Assembly (NCBI GenBank): GCA_965216605.1
Contig: CBDCGG010000002.1
Coordinates: 1,302,001-1,366,000, forward strand
DNA from: JABAAW01 sp965216605
Lineage (GTDB): Bacteria; Pseudomonadota; Alphaproteobacteria; JABAAW01
Direction: 5' to 3'
DNA: 64,000 nucleotides
The translations under genes and the position numbers were made by a program. Position 1 is the first letter of the stretch; every line of letters begins with the position of its first letter. The notes under the pieces are model-generated. The model did not search any database, had not been told where the DNA came from, and saw only the letters and a program-made list of their open reading frames with translations. Of this stretch, positions 9,178 through 17,745 are shown one piece after another.

Positions 9178-10836
9178 ATGAGTAGCAAGACGAGCGCTAA
9201 AGACGCCAAGCCCCCTCTGTTGGAGGTGCGCAATCTGTCGGTTGCTACAGGGACGCGCACTGGGACGCGCACGCTATTAGAGGAGGTGAGTTTTCACTTG
9301 CAGGCGGGAGAATGTCTGGCGCTCGTCGGAGAGTCGGGGGCGGGCAAGTCCTTGACGGGCTTGAGCCTATCGCAGCTGCTACCCGCAGGCTTGCGGCTGG
9401 AGGGCTCCGTGCGTTTCCAAGGCGAGCAACTTATAGGAAAGTCGGAAAAAGCCCTCCGCGGTTTGCGCGGCAGAAAGATCGCCATGATTTTTCAAGAACC
9501 CCTGAGCGCCTTGAACCCCTTGCATCCTGTCGAAAATCAAATAGCCGAGTCGCTGTTGGTGCACGACGCCTCCATGAGCAAAGCGCGCGCGAGGGGTGAG
9601 GCGCGAGAGTGGATGCGTCGCGTAGATATTCCCGATGTAGAGCATCGAGCGCGTTTTCTGCCGCACATGCTCTCCGGCGGGCAACGCCAGCGTGTGATGA
9701 TCGCCATGGCGCTCGCCAATGCGCCCGACCTTCTGGTCGCCGACGAGCCGACGACGGCACTCGATGTGACATTGCAGGCGCAGATTCTACGCTTGCTCAA
9801 AGACTTCCAACGCTCGCTCGGCATGGCGATGCTGTTCGTCACCCACGACTTCAGCGTCTTGCGCAGCATCGCCGACAGAGTGGCGGTCATGCGCTCGGGA
9901 CGCATCGTCGAGCAGGGCGCACTGCAAGAGGTGTTGCGTGCACCTCGTGCTGCCTATACGCGCCAGCTGATCGCAGCCGAGCCGACAGACAGCAAGGTAA
10001 GCAGCAAGGCGAAAAAGCAATCCTCAAAGCGTACATCGCGGCAGGTCGTAGAGCCCCTGCTTTCGGTGGAGGAGCTGCGCGTCTCATTTCCTTTGTCGGT
10101 GGGGCTTTTCGGACATGTGCGTGAGAACTTCGAGGCATTGGCAGGCGTTGGCTTGTCTCTTTCTCGCGGCTCTTGTTTGGGCATCGTGGGAGAGTCAGGC
10201 TCAGGCAAATCAACGCTGGGGCTTGCCTTGCTACGCTTGGTGAAAGCGCAGGGACGTGTTCTGTTCGGCGAGGCGCGCGAGGATCTGTTGCGGGTATCCA
10301 GCGCGCGTTTGAAGCGTCTGCGTCGCGATGTGCAGATCGTCTTTCAAGATCCTTTCGCATCGCTCTCGCCGCGCATGGCGGTGGGGGACATCGTTGCGGA
10401 GGGTCCCGACATTCACGGCTTTTACAAATCGGCGGTTGAGCGTGAGCGCGCTGTTGCCGCAAGTTTGCGCGAGGTGGGTTTGGAGCGCGAGGCGGCATCG
10501 CGCTATCCGCACGAGTTCTCAGGCGGACAGCGTCAGCGTATTGCGATTGCGCGAGTGTTGATCATGCGCCCTCGGTTGTTGGTGTTGGACGAGCCGACCT
10601 CGTCGTTGGATGTGACAGTGCAAGCGCAGATTCTCTCGTTGTTGCGCGACTTACAGGAGAAGCTGGATTTGGCGTATTTGTTTATCAGCCACGATTTGCG
10701 CGTCGTGCGCAGCATGGCGCAGGAGCTTGTGGTGATGAAGGAGGGCAGGATCGTGGAAGCGGGCGAGACAGAGGCGGTGCTCACACGTCCGCAGCATACT
10801 TACACGAAGACTCTTATCGCCGCGGCTTTCGATTGA
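9178..10836 (+). CDS. yejF: Peptide ABC transporter ATP-binding protein, two ATPase domains (YejF type)
   Basis: A 552-residue protein with two complete ABC ATPase domains, which energises import by YejB-YejE. The first has Walker A GESGAGKS, signature LSGGQRQR and Walker B LLVADEPTT. The second has GESGSGKS, FSGGQRQR and LLVLDEPTS. A basic linker (about residues 264-290, SSKAKKQSSKRTSRQ) joins them. The region before the start contains a 14-base tandem word with three in-phase-looking ATGs (AAGATGAATAATA), so the exact start is not certain; 9178 gives the longest sensible frame. The 3' end overlaps the convergent membrane-protein gene by 23 bases. Confidence 0.94.
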   Translation: MSSKTSAKDAKPPLLEVRNLSVATGTRTGTRTLLEEVSFHLQAGECLALVGESGAGKSLTGLSLSQLLPAGLRLEGSVRFQGEQLIGKSEKALRGLRGRKIAMIFQEPLSALNPLHPVENQIAESLLVHDASMSKARARGEAREWMRRVDIPDVEHRARFLPHMLSGGQRQRVMIAMALANAPDLLVADEPTTALDVTLQAQILRLLKDFQRSLGMAMLFVTHDFSVLRSIADRVAVMRSGRIVEQGALQEVLRAPRAAYTRQLIAAEPTDSKVSSKAKKQSSKRTSRQVVEPLLSVEELRVSFPLSVGLFGHVRENFEALAGVGLSLSRGSCLGIVGESGSGKSTLGLALLRLVKAQGRVLFGEAREDLLRVSSARLKRLRRDVQIVFQDPFASLSPRMAVGDIVAEGPDIHGFYKSAVERERAVAASLREVGLEREAASRYPHEFSGGQRQRIAIARVLIMRPRLLVLDEPTSSLDVTVQAQILSLLRDLQEKLDLAYLFISHDLRVVRSMAQELVVMKEGRIVEAGETEAVLTRPQHTYTKTLIAAAFD

Positions 10837-11206
10837 GGTAGAAGACAAGGGCAGCACTTGCAACGCCGCTTGGGAAGGTGAAGACATCAGCTAGAAAAAG
10901 TCTAACTTCTTTTACTCTTGACAAGTCCACCCACCCTAAAAGATAAAAGATATAGGCTATTCCAAGAACAATAAAGGACAAAAAGATTATCATTGCTCCC
11001 CATGCTACTGCCCAACTGAAAAAGGGAACGCCTCTTTTTTCTATCCACCTCCAGAAAGCGACTTTCGCTTTCCCTTGTGCGACATCCACTTGTTCGGCAC
11101 GGTAGATGCTGTCAAATTGTTCTGTTTTGATGCTACCAGCTTTGCGCAACCTAACATCTTCGATGTCTGCTGCCACGATGCCTGCGTCTTCGTCATCCTG
11201 CCTCAT
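10814..11206 (-). CDS. Small two-TM membrane protein, candidate PanT-type toxin
   Basis: I do not recognise this 130-residue protein as a known family. The first 60 residues are hydrophilic and charged. Two hydrophobic helices follow, about residues 64-90 and 103-125, and the tail is basic (NRKPRR). It lies 55 bases downstream of a Panacea-domain gene on the same strand. Panacea proteins are known antitoxins that pair with many unrelated toxins, several of them small membrane proteins. The inference that this is the toxin rests on the gene pairing and the membrane helices, not on sequence similarity. Its end overlaps yejF by 23 bases, convergently. Confidence 0.6.
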   Translation of the reverse strand: MRQDDEDAGIVAADIEDVRLRKAGSIKTEQFDSIYRAEQVDVAQGKAKVAFWRWIEKRGVPFFSWAVAWGAMIIFLSFIVLGIAYIFYLLGWVDLSRVKEVRLFLADVFTFPSGVASAALVFYLNRKPRR

Positions 11207-11261
11207 ATTTCTTGCCTTTGCAGACTTCTTGCTTTACGATAACTGTGTTTAGCATCGATTT

Positions 11262-11813
11262 TCAAACATAATTCTGCCAGTGGTATCTTTTGAATCTGTC
11301 AGAGAAATGTTTTTTGATGTCAGTTTTGTCCAACACAGAAGCCCCCTTGTGGTTTGCTTTGTCCCAAGGTGAGCCAGCATGGTGTGTCAATAGTACCAAG
11401 TCTCCGCCGGAAAGGCCTCTGTAGAGCCTCCAGACTCTTGCCAGTACACGACGCACATTTTCATCGTTCCTGTCGATGCGCAAGGTTTTGAATCCATCGT
11501 TAGGGTCGTCTAATCCCGAGGAGTAGAAGTTGATAGGGTCGTTGCCCAAAAACTTGAATTCCTGGTAGAGCGATTCCAAGACAGGACCATAGCGATAGCG
11601 TCGAATCGGATGCTCGGTCGTGTTGAAAAGTTCTTCTCCCAACACGGCGAGCGTCCAGCCGTAGGCGAAATAGACGAGCTTCTGCAACTTCAGCATCGTC
11701 AAATCCTCTCCTTCTTCTTTGGCGCAATCAAGGAAAAAATTTGCCACATGCGAAGGCGTGTACAGGGGGGATGCTTTGTCCGATATGTTCAGTTTTGTCG
11801 CGGTCTTCGCCAT
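11262..11813 (-). CDS. Panacea domain protein (DUF4065), candidate antitoxin
   Basis: A 183-residue protein. The ATG at 11813 is chosen since GGAAGAAGGTGAG lies just before it; a TTG 24 bases upstream is possible. The motifs are those of the Panacea/SocA/GepA family: ANFFLDCAKEEG, LTMLKLQKLVYFAYGW, and RYRYGPVLESLYQEFK. In this family the domain either neutralises a partner toxin (PanA in PanAT systems) or acts as a proteolytic adaptor (SocA of Caulobacter). The next gene on the strand encodes a small membrane protein, which fits a PanAT pair. The pair sits between a transporter operon and the 3' side of tRNA-Leu, a usual place for accessory genes. Confidence 0.8.
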   Translation of the reverse strand: MAKTATKLNISDKASPLYTPSHVANFFLDCAKEEGEDLTMLKLQKLVYFAYGWTLAVLGEELFNTTEHPIRRYRYGPVLESLYQEFKFLGNDPINFYSSGLDDPNDGFKTLRIDRNDENVRRVLARVWRLYRGLSGGDLVLLTHHAGSPWDKANHKGASVLDKTDIKKHFSDRFKRYHWQNYV

Positions 11814-12137
11814 GGTCGTCTCACCTTCTTCCACCAAAGTTTACTTCGTAGCCTAGTCTGCCTTCCAACAGACCCGCCTATAAGGGGAAACTAGCAAGAA
11901 CAGCTCCAACGATGCAAGAAAAAAAACACAAAAAAATCTAAAAACTTACAAACCAAAAAACTGAAGGACAAAAAAGCGAGAAAAAAAGCAACGAGAATCA
12001 AGAACTTTTCACGAGAAATGGCACAAAATATGCTCTATGTATGCAGAAAGGTCGAAAGCGAGAGCGAACGAATCATCTTGACGGTACGCGAATCAGCAGG
12101 CATGAATCTCCTAATATCACAAGGAAGAGGAGGGGTA
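11814..12137. other. A-rich noncoding stretch between Panacea gene and tRNA-Leu
   Basis: This 324-base region holds no gene I can support. Its middle (11900-12010) is strongly A-rich on the plus strand. It should contain the promoter of the Panacea gene (read leftwards) but no clear -35/-10 pair stands out. A short open frame on the plus strand enters the tRNA and is not credible. Confidence 0.5.
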
Positions 12138-12224
12138 TGCCCACTTCCGGACTCGAACCGGAATGGCGATTCCTCGCCGAGGGATTTTAAGTCCCTTGCG
12201 TCTACCTATTCCGCCAAGTGGGCA
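12138..12224 (-). tRNA. tRNA-Leu (anticodon TAA)
   Basis: On the minus strand the sequence folds as a class II tRNA: acceptor GCCCACT/AGTGGGC with discriminator A, anticodon stem GGGAC with the anticodon TAA, a variable arm CGGCGAGGAATCG and a TTCGAGTC T loop. It is 87 bases long and closely resembles other bacterial tRNA-Leu(TAA). CCA is not encoded. Its 3' end faces the Panacea pair. Confidence 0.96.
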
Positions 12225-12340
12225 TGAGAAAACAAGTTGAGGGACATAGCTTTGGGTTTGGAGCAGTTTTGTTGTCGATGCTCTCTCTGCGCCAACACGA
12301 AAGCCAATTCTAACCCGACTATAACCCACCCAGCACGCCG

Positions 12341-15300
12341 ATGTCGACAAGTCATAATCCCTCCGATCCGTTTCCTTTGCCGCAACAGAGCAAGGACGAC
12401 GCAAGCATGCCGAGCCACAAAATTGTCGCCGACGATTTTGAAGGCGATGCCTCCGTCGTGCAAGCGCATGTCCAAGAACCTGTCGTAGAGAGTGTTGTAG
12501 AGCCTGTCGTAGAGGCGGTCGTGTCTCGGAATGGAATTTTGGCAGGCGACGATTTCATCACAGCGCGCGCTACCTTACAGCGACGCACGCTTATGAAGAA
12601 ACGCTGGCTGTATGGATTGGTGGCGGCGGCGGCTGTTTCGTGGCTGGGGTTAGTTAGTTGGTGGCTCTTTCTGGGAGTTTTGCCGCTGAGTGTTATAGGT
12701 TTCGAGATGTTGGCAGCCTGGTCGCTAGCAGCATCACCTCTGTTGTTGCTGGCTTTGGTGTGCGCGGTGTCGCTGCGTCAGGTGCAATCGCAGGAGCAGA
12801 GCGGCCTCTTTGCCTTGCAGCTGGATCTGCTGACGCAGGGGGGAGAGGATGCGCGTGTGCGCTCTGCGGGAGCTTTGATGCTGAGCCAAGCCGAGGCATT
12901 GCGCAAAGCTAGTATCGAGGCGGAAAAATTACTACACGCCTCCAGCGAGGGCGTCTGCCAAAAGACCATCGCCATGAAAGAGCTGGCAGAGCGCACCCAG
13001 TGCGAAGCGCGAGAAATGATGGAGGTGACGAGCGCGCTGTTGCGAGAGCGTTTGTCGGCGATGGACGAATCTACACGCGGCTCGCTCGAATCTATGACGC
13101 GCGTCGTCGATCGCCTGCAGAACAAGGAAGAAATGCTCTCTGTCATCACCTCCCGCTTCGAGGCGCTGAAAGAGGACATGAGCGGCTTGCTGGCAACGCG
13201 GCGCGGCGAGTTCGTAGGTGCCTTGCAAGCAGAGGTAGAAAAAATGGGCGCAAGCTTCGAAGCATTTCGTGAAGAGATCGCTCGTAATCACACAAGTCAC
13301 TTGCAGCAGATGCAAAACAACGGCTCGGAGGTCTCCAAACAGCTGCAACAGATCGCACAAGACAACAGCTCGCGCTTGCAGAACTTTGAAGAGAGCATCT
13401 CAGGACAGCATACGCAGATGGTCGAAAACTTTTCGACAGGACAGAACAGTCTCTATACGCGCGTGCGCGGCGTGCTGCACGACATCACGACGGGGGTCGA
13501 TCAGCTTGTCAATCGTATCGAATCGCGCCAGGTGCAGATCCGCGAAACCCTCAGCGATCAAACGAAGAAACTGCAGGGCATCCTGAGCAAGTTCAACGCG
13601 CAGCACGAAGCTGAGGTGCGGCAATCGGCGCAAACCCTGATCGAGGCAGGCGAGCAGGTGAAGAAACGCATCTTCGAGCAGAACTCGGAGTTGAAAGGGC
13701 TCTTCGTGCGAACGCTCGAATCGCAGAAGGAGCTACGAGAAGCGGTGACCGAGCGGCTCGAACAGGATCGCGAGCTATTAGAAAGCGTCGTCGTCGAGCA
13801 AAACGACAAGCTGCACGCCAAACTGCGCGGCAATTTCAGCCACCACAGCGAGTGGCTCAATCACCTCGTCCTGTGGCTCGAACAGCAGAACGAGAGCTTG
13901 CAAGCGCGGACGCAGGATTATGAGAAATTATTCGAAGGGCTCTTGGCGCGTACGCTCGGCGCGTTGGACACATCAGGACAAGCGATCACGCAGCGGTTGC
14001 AGGACCTCAGGCAACACTCCGACAAGACCGGAAGTGCCATGGGACGCTTGTCGGGAACGCTCGGCACAGCCTTGGCGGCGATCGAGGAACAGAGCAGAAA
14101 GGGCTTGTCCGTCGCGGGCGAGCTCAGCAACAAGATTACTGAAGGAGCGCACACCTTGGACAAAACGACCGACGCGCTCATCACGACGGGGCAATCGCTT
14201 TCTGAAAACCTGCGCGAGCAGGCAGAGAAGATCGGCGAAGCTACCGCTTACATCCGCACCGAGCAGGATCAGGTCATCGATGCTATCGCCGAAAAGGCGA
14301 TCGTGCGCATCGAAACTTTCTCCTCCAATGTGCAAGAGCAAACGCAGCACCTCAACGATGCGCTTGCGAAAAGGCTCAAGGAGCAGGGTGAGATATTGCA
14401 CCAGTCGATGGCGCACAACTTGCGACAATTCGACCGCTTGGGAGAAAACCTATCGCATGCGCTCGTCGAGACGAACAACAAGATCTTCGAACGATTGTTA
14501 GAGCAGACGGGTCTCTTGGAAAAGTCGACAACAGAATTGGTCTCGCAAATTGCCCAGTCGACGAAGGCTCTCGACAGTTCGATCGACCACATGCAGGGTG
14601 CTATCACAGGAAACGACAGCAGGATGCAGGATGTCAAACTCTTGGCACAGAAACAGCTGCAATACTTCGAGGCGCTGCTAGAGCGAATCGAAGGATCTAG
14701 CGCGCAAGTGCGGGCGCGCTTGCTTTCGGATCAACGAAAAATCTTCACAGCCTTCGAGAGCGTTCAGAACAAAAATGTCGAGGCGAGCGGCACCCTCAGA
14801 GAAACCAGCGAGCATGCGCTCGTGCGCGCCGAGCAGGCGGGTGATGTTTTGAACACCGTGCAAAAAAGCTTGCAAGGACACTTGACGGCGATGAGCGAGG
14901 TTTCCAACCAAGCACGCATGCATGTGAGCAACTTGGAAGAGAAGATCCGTGCTCAGGTTGCGCACATCGGACAGGCGCTTGAGGGACACAACAAGACGCT
15001 GTCGATTGCCTTCGACCCAACTTTGCGACAGGTTGGGCGAATTGTTGAGGCGATGGACTTGCAGGCAGAGAAACTCTACAAGGGCTTTGAGGAATCGCAC
15101 GCGCGCGTCCATAAGACGAGCGCGCTTTTGAAACAGCAGGAGGTGCAGATACAGACGCTCTTTGCTGCAGCGAGCGAGACTATGGGCAAGGCGGAGCAAA
15201 GGCTTTTGGGCAGCGCGCAGACTATTGCACGCTCGGCTACAAACTTGGAGCAGCAGTCGCAGAAGATAGTACTGCTGCTGCACAAGCAGACGCAGGCGGT

Positions 15301-16423
15301 CGAGCAGAGCGCGTCGGGATTCGAGGGACGCTTGAAGGATATGGGGGGGGCTTTGCTATCGCATCTAGAAGAGTTGCGCGCGAGCGGCGAGCAGTTTGCT
15401 TCGCGTTTTCGCAACACGGGCAGCGATTTCCGCTCCATCGCAGAGGAGTTGGAGGGCGTCTTGGAACGCACCGTCGGAAATCTGGAGCGCAGCGGAACAC
15501 GATTCTCAGAGAGCAGCCAGCGGCTGGTAAAGGGATTGGAGCATACCGATCGTCTGCTCACCGACCAACGCGGCGCGTCCGATCAGGCGGCACGCTCCTT
15601 CAGCGCGTTCGGAAAACGTGCGGGCGAGACTCTCGTTGCTGTCCAAGAACGTTTTGGCGATACAGAACGATCTTTCGACAAGGTTGCTGAGGCTATTAGA
15701 AACAACATTCAGTCGCTCAGTCGCGCGGTCACCGACGACAATCGCGGTGCTGCTGCGCTGACCGAGCAGTTGAGCGTTTTGCGCACAGACCTTCATCGCC
15801 AATGCCGTTCTCTTGAGACGCTGACCAACAAGGCATTGGATCGTTTCGAGGCATTGCCCGCAGATTTGGAACGGCATGGCAAGACGATCTTGGCGAGGGT
15901 TGATTCGATCAGAAGCGAGACCGAATCTCTGTCGCAGACTATCGCCGATGATGTGCGCAAATTGAAGCGCGCGACAGACCCTATCCGCAAGGACATGCGC
16001 AATCTTTTTTCGGGAGGACTTTCTGATCCGCAAGAGGCTTTTATGAAAAGTGCGCGCTCTGTTGTTGATACCTTGCACGCTCAATGTTCCGAGATCGCCC
16101 AACACCTATTTGACGACGAGCAGGAAGAGAGCCGCCTTCGATACGACAAGGGCGAACGCAACGCTTACACCAAGCGCATCTTGCAAAACACTACACCTGC
16201 CATGTTAGAGAAGATGAACGCTCGCATCGAAGAGCAGGACGAGGTAGGGCGTAGCGTCGCCTCCTACCAACGCATATTTGAGGATCTGTTTGAGGGAGCG
16301 CAAAGCGTCGATCCCGACAACTTGCTGCCGATGGCTTTCATGTCGTCGGATGTCGGTAAGCTCTACCTTGTGTTCGCGCGCGTTTGCGGTCGAGAGCCGA
16401 TCGGATTCGAGCGCATGCATTGA
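12341..16423 (+). CDS. Giant two-TM coiled-coil protein (apolipoprotein/TipN-like architecture)
   Basis: A 1360-residue protein. Residues 1-85 are a hydrophilic N terminus with a short repeat (VVESVVEPVVEAVV, 48-61). Two membrane helices follow, about 90-112 and 118-145. From about 150 to 1290 the sequence is Gln/Glu/Arg-rich with heptad-like spacing, as in apolipoprotein A/E-like or kinesin-like annotated proteins of alphaproteobacteria. A short globular C terminus follows (SYQRIFEDLF, then AFMSSDVGKLYLVFARV). The layout, N-terminal helices and a long cytoplasmic coiled coil, resembles the polarity protein TipN of Caulobacter, but I see no convincing sequence identity. A role in cell polarity or envelope organisation is inference. 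The start could be a later ATG at 12407. Confidence 0.75.
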   Translation: MSTSHNPSDPFPLPQQSKDDASMPSHKIVADDFEGDASVVQAHVQEPVVESVVEPVVEAVVSRNGILAGDDFITARATLQRRTLMKKRWLYGLVAAAAVSWLGLVSWWLFLGVLPLSVIGFEMLAAWSLAASPLLLLALVCAVSLRQVQSQEQSGLFALQLDLLTQGGEDARVRSAGALMLSQAEALRKASIEAEKLLHASSEGVCQKTIAMKELAERTQCEAREMMEVTSALLRERLSAMDESTRGSLESMTRVVDRLQNKEEMLSVITSRFEALKEDMSGLLATRRGEFVGALQAEVEKMGASFEAFREEIARNHTSHLQQMQNNGSEVSKQLQQIAQDNSSRLQNFEESISGQHTQMVENFSTGQNSLYTRVRGVLHDITTGVDQLVNRIESRQVQIRETLSDQTKKLQGILSKFNAQHEAEVRQSAQTLIEAGEQVKKRIFEQNSELKGLFVRTLESQKELREAVTERLEQDRELLESVVVEQNDKLHAKLRGNFSHHSEWLNHLVLWLEQQNESLQARTQDYEKLFEGLLARTLGALDTSGQAITQRLQDLRQHSDKTGSAMGRLSGTLGTALAAIEEQSRKGLSVAGELSNKITEGAHTLDKTTDALITTGQSLSENLREQAEKIGEATAYIRTEQDQVIDAIAEKAIVRIETFSSNVQEQTQHLNDALAKRLKEQGEILHQSMAHNLRQFDRLGENLSHALVETNNKIFERLLEQTGLLEKSTTELVSQIAQSTKALDSSIDHMQGAITGNDSRMQDVKLLAQKQLQYFEALLERIEGSSAQVRARLLSDQRKIFTAFESVQNKNVEASGTLRETSEHALVRAEQAGDVLNTVQKSLQGHLTAMSEVSNQARMHVSNLEEKIRAQVAHIGQALEGHNKTLSIAFDPTLRQVGRIVEAMDLQAEKLYKGFEESHARVHKTSALLKQQEVQIQTLFAAASETMGKAEQRLLGSAQTIARSATNLEQQSQKIVLLLHKQTQAVEQSASGFEGRLKDMGGALLSHLEELRASGEQFASRFRNTGSDFRSIAEELEGVLERTVGNLERSGTRFSESSQRLVKGLEHTDRLLTDQRGASDQAARSFSAFGKRAGETLVAVQERFGDTERSFDKVAEAIRNNIQSLSRAVTDDNRGAAALTEQLSVLRTDLHRQCRSLETLTNKALDRFEALPADLERHGKTILARVDSIRSETESLSQTIADDVRKLKRATDPIRKDMRNLFSGGLSDPQEAFMKSARSVVDTLHAQCSEIAQHLFDDEQEESRLRYDKGERNAYTKRILQNTTPAMLEKMNARIEEQDEVGRSVASYQRIFEDLFEGAQSVDPDNLLPMAFMSSDVGKLYLVFARVCGREPIGFERMH

Positions 16424-16433
16424 AGGAAGTGTC

Positions 16434-16756
16434 ATGAACACAAATGTTAACTTGCACTCGGCAAAGAAGAACAAGGAAGATGAGTTCTATACCCAACCAG
16501 TGTATATTGTCTACAAAGGGGATAAAAATAATAATAAAAAATATGATGATAAAGAAATTGAAGTCTATTCATTGGAAGGTAACGGCGATTTCAGCTCGAA
16601 GGAATGTATTAAATCTTTGAAACAAGCAAACATTGTTGTCACCGATCCTCCTTTTTATTTGTTTCGAGAATATATTTCTAACTGGTGGAGTGTGAGAGAA
16701 AGTTTCTTATTATTGGAATTTTGAACGCTATCAATCGTGCTAATGTGGGAATTTGA
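16434..16756 (+). pseudogene. Decayed EcoRI-type adenine DNA methylase
   Basis: Start at 16434 reads MNTNVNLHSAKKNKEDEFYTQ, the opening of EcoRI-type modification methylases. It jumps directly to a later family segment (VYKGDKNNNKKYDD..., then IVVTDPPFYLFREYI with methylase motif IV DPPF). The central part, with the other SAM-binding motifs, is missing. The frame then breaks near 16680: frame one ends at 16724, whereas the next frame continues as LVECERKFLIIG and NAINRANVGI to a stop at 16754-16756. So there is an internal deletion, a frameshift and a truncated end. The region is much richer in A and T than its neighbours, which suggests foreign origin. No matching restriction gene is present. 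Confidence 0.85.
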
Positions 16757-16779
16757 CAATATAAAATTCTAGCTATAGA
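16753..16779 (+). promoter_or_regulatory. Possible promoter for cobA
   Basis: A perfect TTGACA (16753-16758) and TATAGA (16774-16779) are 15 bases apart, which is shorter than ideal. They lie in the AT-rich tail of the methylase remnant and point towards cobA. Confidence 0.35.
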
Positions 16780-16830
16780 AACCAGATTTTTCACTCGTCA
16801 GCTAAAATACATAAACCCCAAAAACCTAGA

Positions 16831-17640
16831 TTGCCTAAATTACCTAAATTGCCTAAATTACCTTTCCCTACCGTTGTGCGAGCGCGTTTTCGCATCTTTG
16901 AAAAGGGCTGGGTATGGCTTGCGGGCGCAGGACCTGGCGATCCGACGCTCCTCACCTTGCAACTCTACGATGCATTAGAGCAGTTAGAACAAGGCGATTG
17001 TGTCGTCTACGATTTCTTGGTGTCCGACGAGGTCTTGTCGCTTGTCCCGCCGCAAGTAGAGCGTCTGTACGCGGGCAAGCGTGGCGGCAAACCCTCGCCT
17101 CGTCAGGCGGACATCACGCAGAAGTTAGTTGCGCGCGCACTAGAAGGACGGCGCGTCTTGCGGCTGAAGGGTGGCGATCCGTTTCTCTTTGCCCGCGGCG
17201 GCGAAGAAGCCTTGAGCTTGGTCGCCGCTGATATACCCTTTCGCGTGCTGCCGGGGCTTTCGGCTGCTCCTGCGGGATTAGCGTATGCGAACATTCCCCT
17301 CACCCATCGCGACCATAACTCCAGCGTTACCTTTCTCACAGGGCAGGATATGACGGGCGCGCTACCGCGCAACATTCGTTGGAAAGAACTTGCGCGCAGT
17401 GCAGAGGTATTAGTTTTTTACATGGCGCTCAAACCGATCGCCGAGCTCTCGCGCCTGCTGCTCAAGGAGGGACGCTCAAAGCATGAGCCGATCGCTTTTC
17501 TACAGAACGCAACGCGCCCAAACGAGACGATCGTCATAGGAGAACTCAAGGACGCAGCAACGCTCGCGCGAGACCTCAGCCCGCCGGTTGTTTTTGTGGT
17601 CGGCAGCGTGGTAGAGTTACGCTCGAAGCTTACTTCATAA
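16831..17640 (+). CDS. cobA: Uroporphyrinogen-III C-methyltransferase
   Basis: It transfers two methyl groups from SAM to uroporphyrinogen III, giving precorrin-2 for siroheme or cobalamin. The 269-residue protein shows the SUMT motifs AGAGPGDPTLLTL, VYDFLVS, RLKGGDPFLFARGGEEA, and VLPGLSAAPAG. There is no dehydrogenase/ferrochelatase (CysG) half, so it is the single-domain form. The start is uncertain: TTG at 16831 begins a run of tandem KLP codons (a CCTAAATTA-like DNA repeat), and GTG at 16876 would remove it; neither has a good ribosome binding site. No other siroheme gene is adjacent. Confidence 0.92.
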   Translation: MPKLPKLPKLPFPTVVRARFRIFEKGWVWLAGAGPGDPTLLTLQLYDALEQLEQGDCVVYDFLVSDEVLSLVPPQVERLYAGKRGGKPSPRQADITQKLVARALEGRRVLRLKGGDPFLFARGGEEALSLVAADIPFRVLPGLSAAPAGLAYANIPLTHRDHNSSVTFLTGQDMTGALPRNIRWKELARSAEVLVFYMALKPIAELSRLLLKEGRSKHEPIAFLQNATRPNETIVIGELKDAATLARDLSPPVVFVVGSVVELRSKLTS

Positions 17641-17745
17641 AAATCCTTGCAAAAAAACATCGCAAGAAGCAGCTAAAGACAAGAAACGCCCTCCTCCAAA
17701 ACGAACATCGTAGCCTCCAAATTTGAATCATCGGAACCTACAACT

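Noticed and set aside
12020..12034. Sigma-54-like TGGCAC-N5-ATGC
   Set aside because: The -12 box is ATGC rather than TTGC, and no suitably placed gene follows; the next feature on that strand starts 300 bases away.
12138..12224. Attachment-site duplication of the tRNA-Leu 3' end flanking the Panacea pair
   Set aside because: I looked for a second copy of the tRNA 3' end between 10800 and 12137 and saw none.
12018..12227. Open frame of 69 codons on the plus strand
   Set aside because: Its second half is the complement of tRNA-Leu and the first half lies in A-rich noncoding DNA; no ribosome binding site or recognisable domain.
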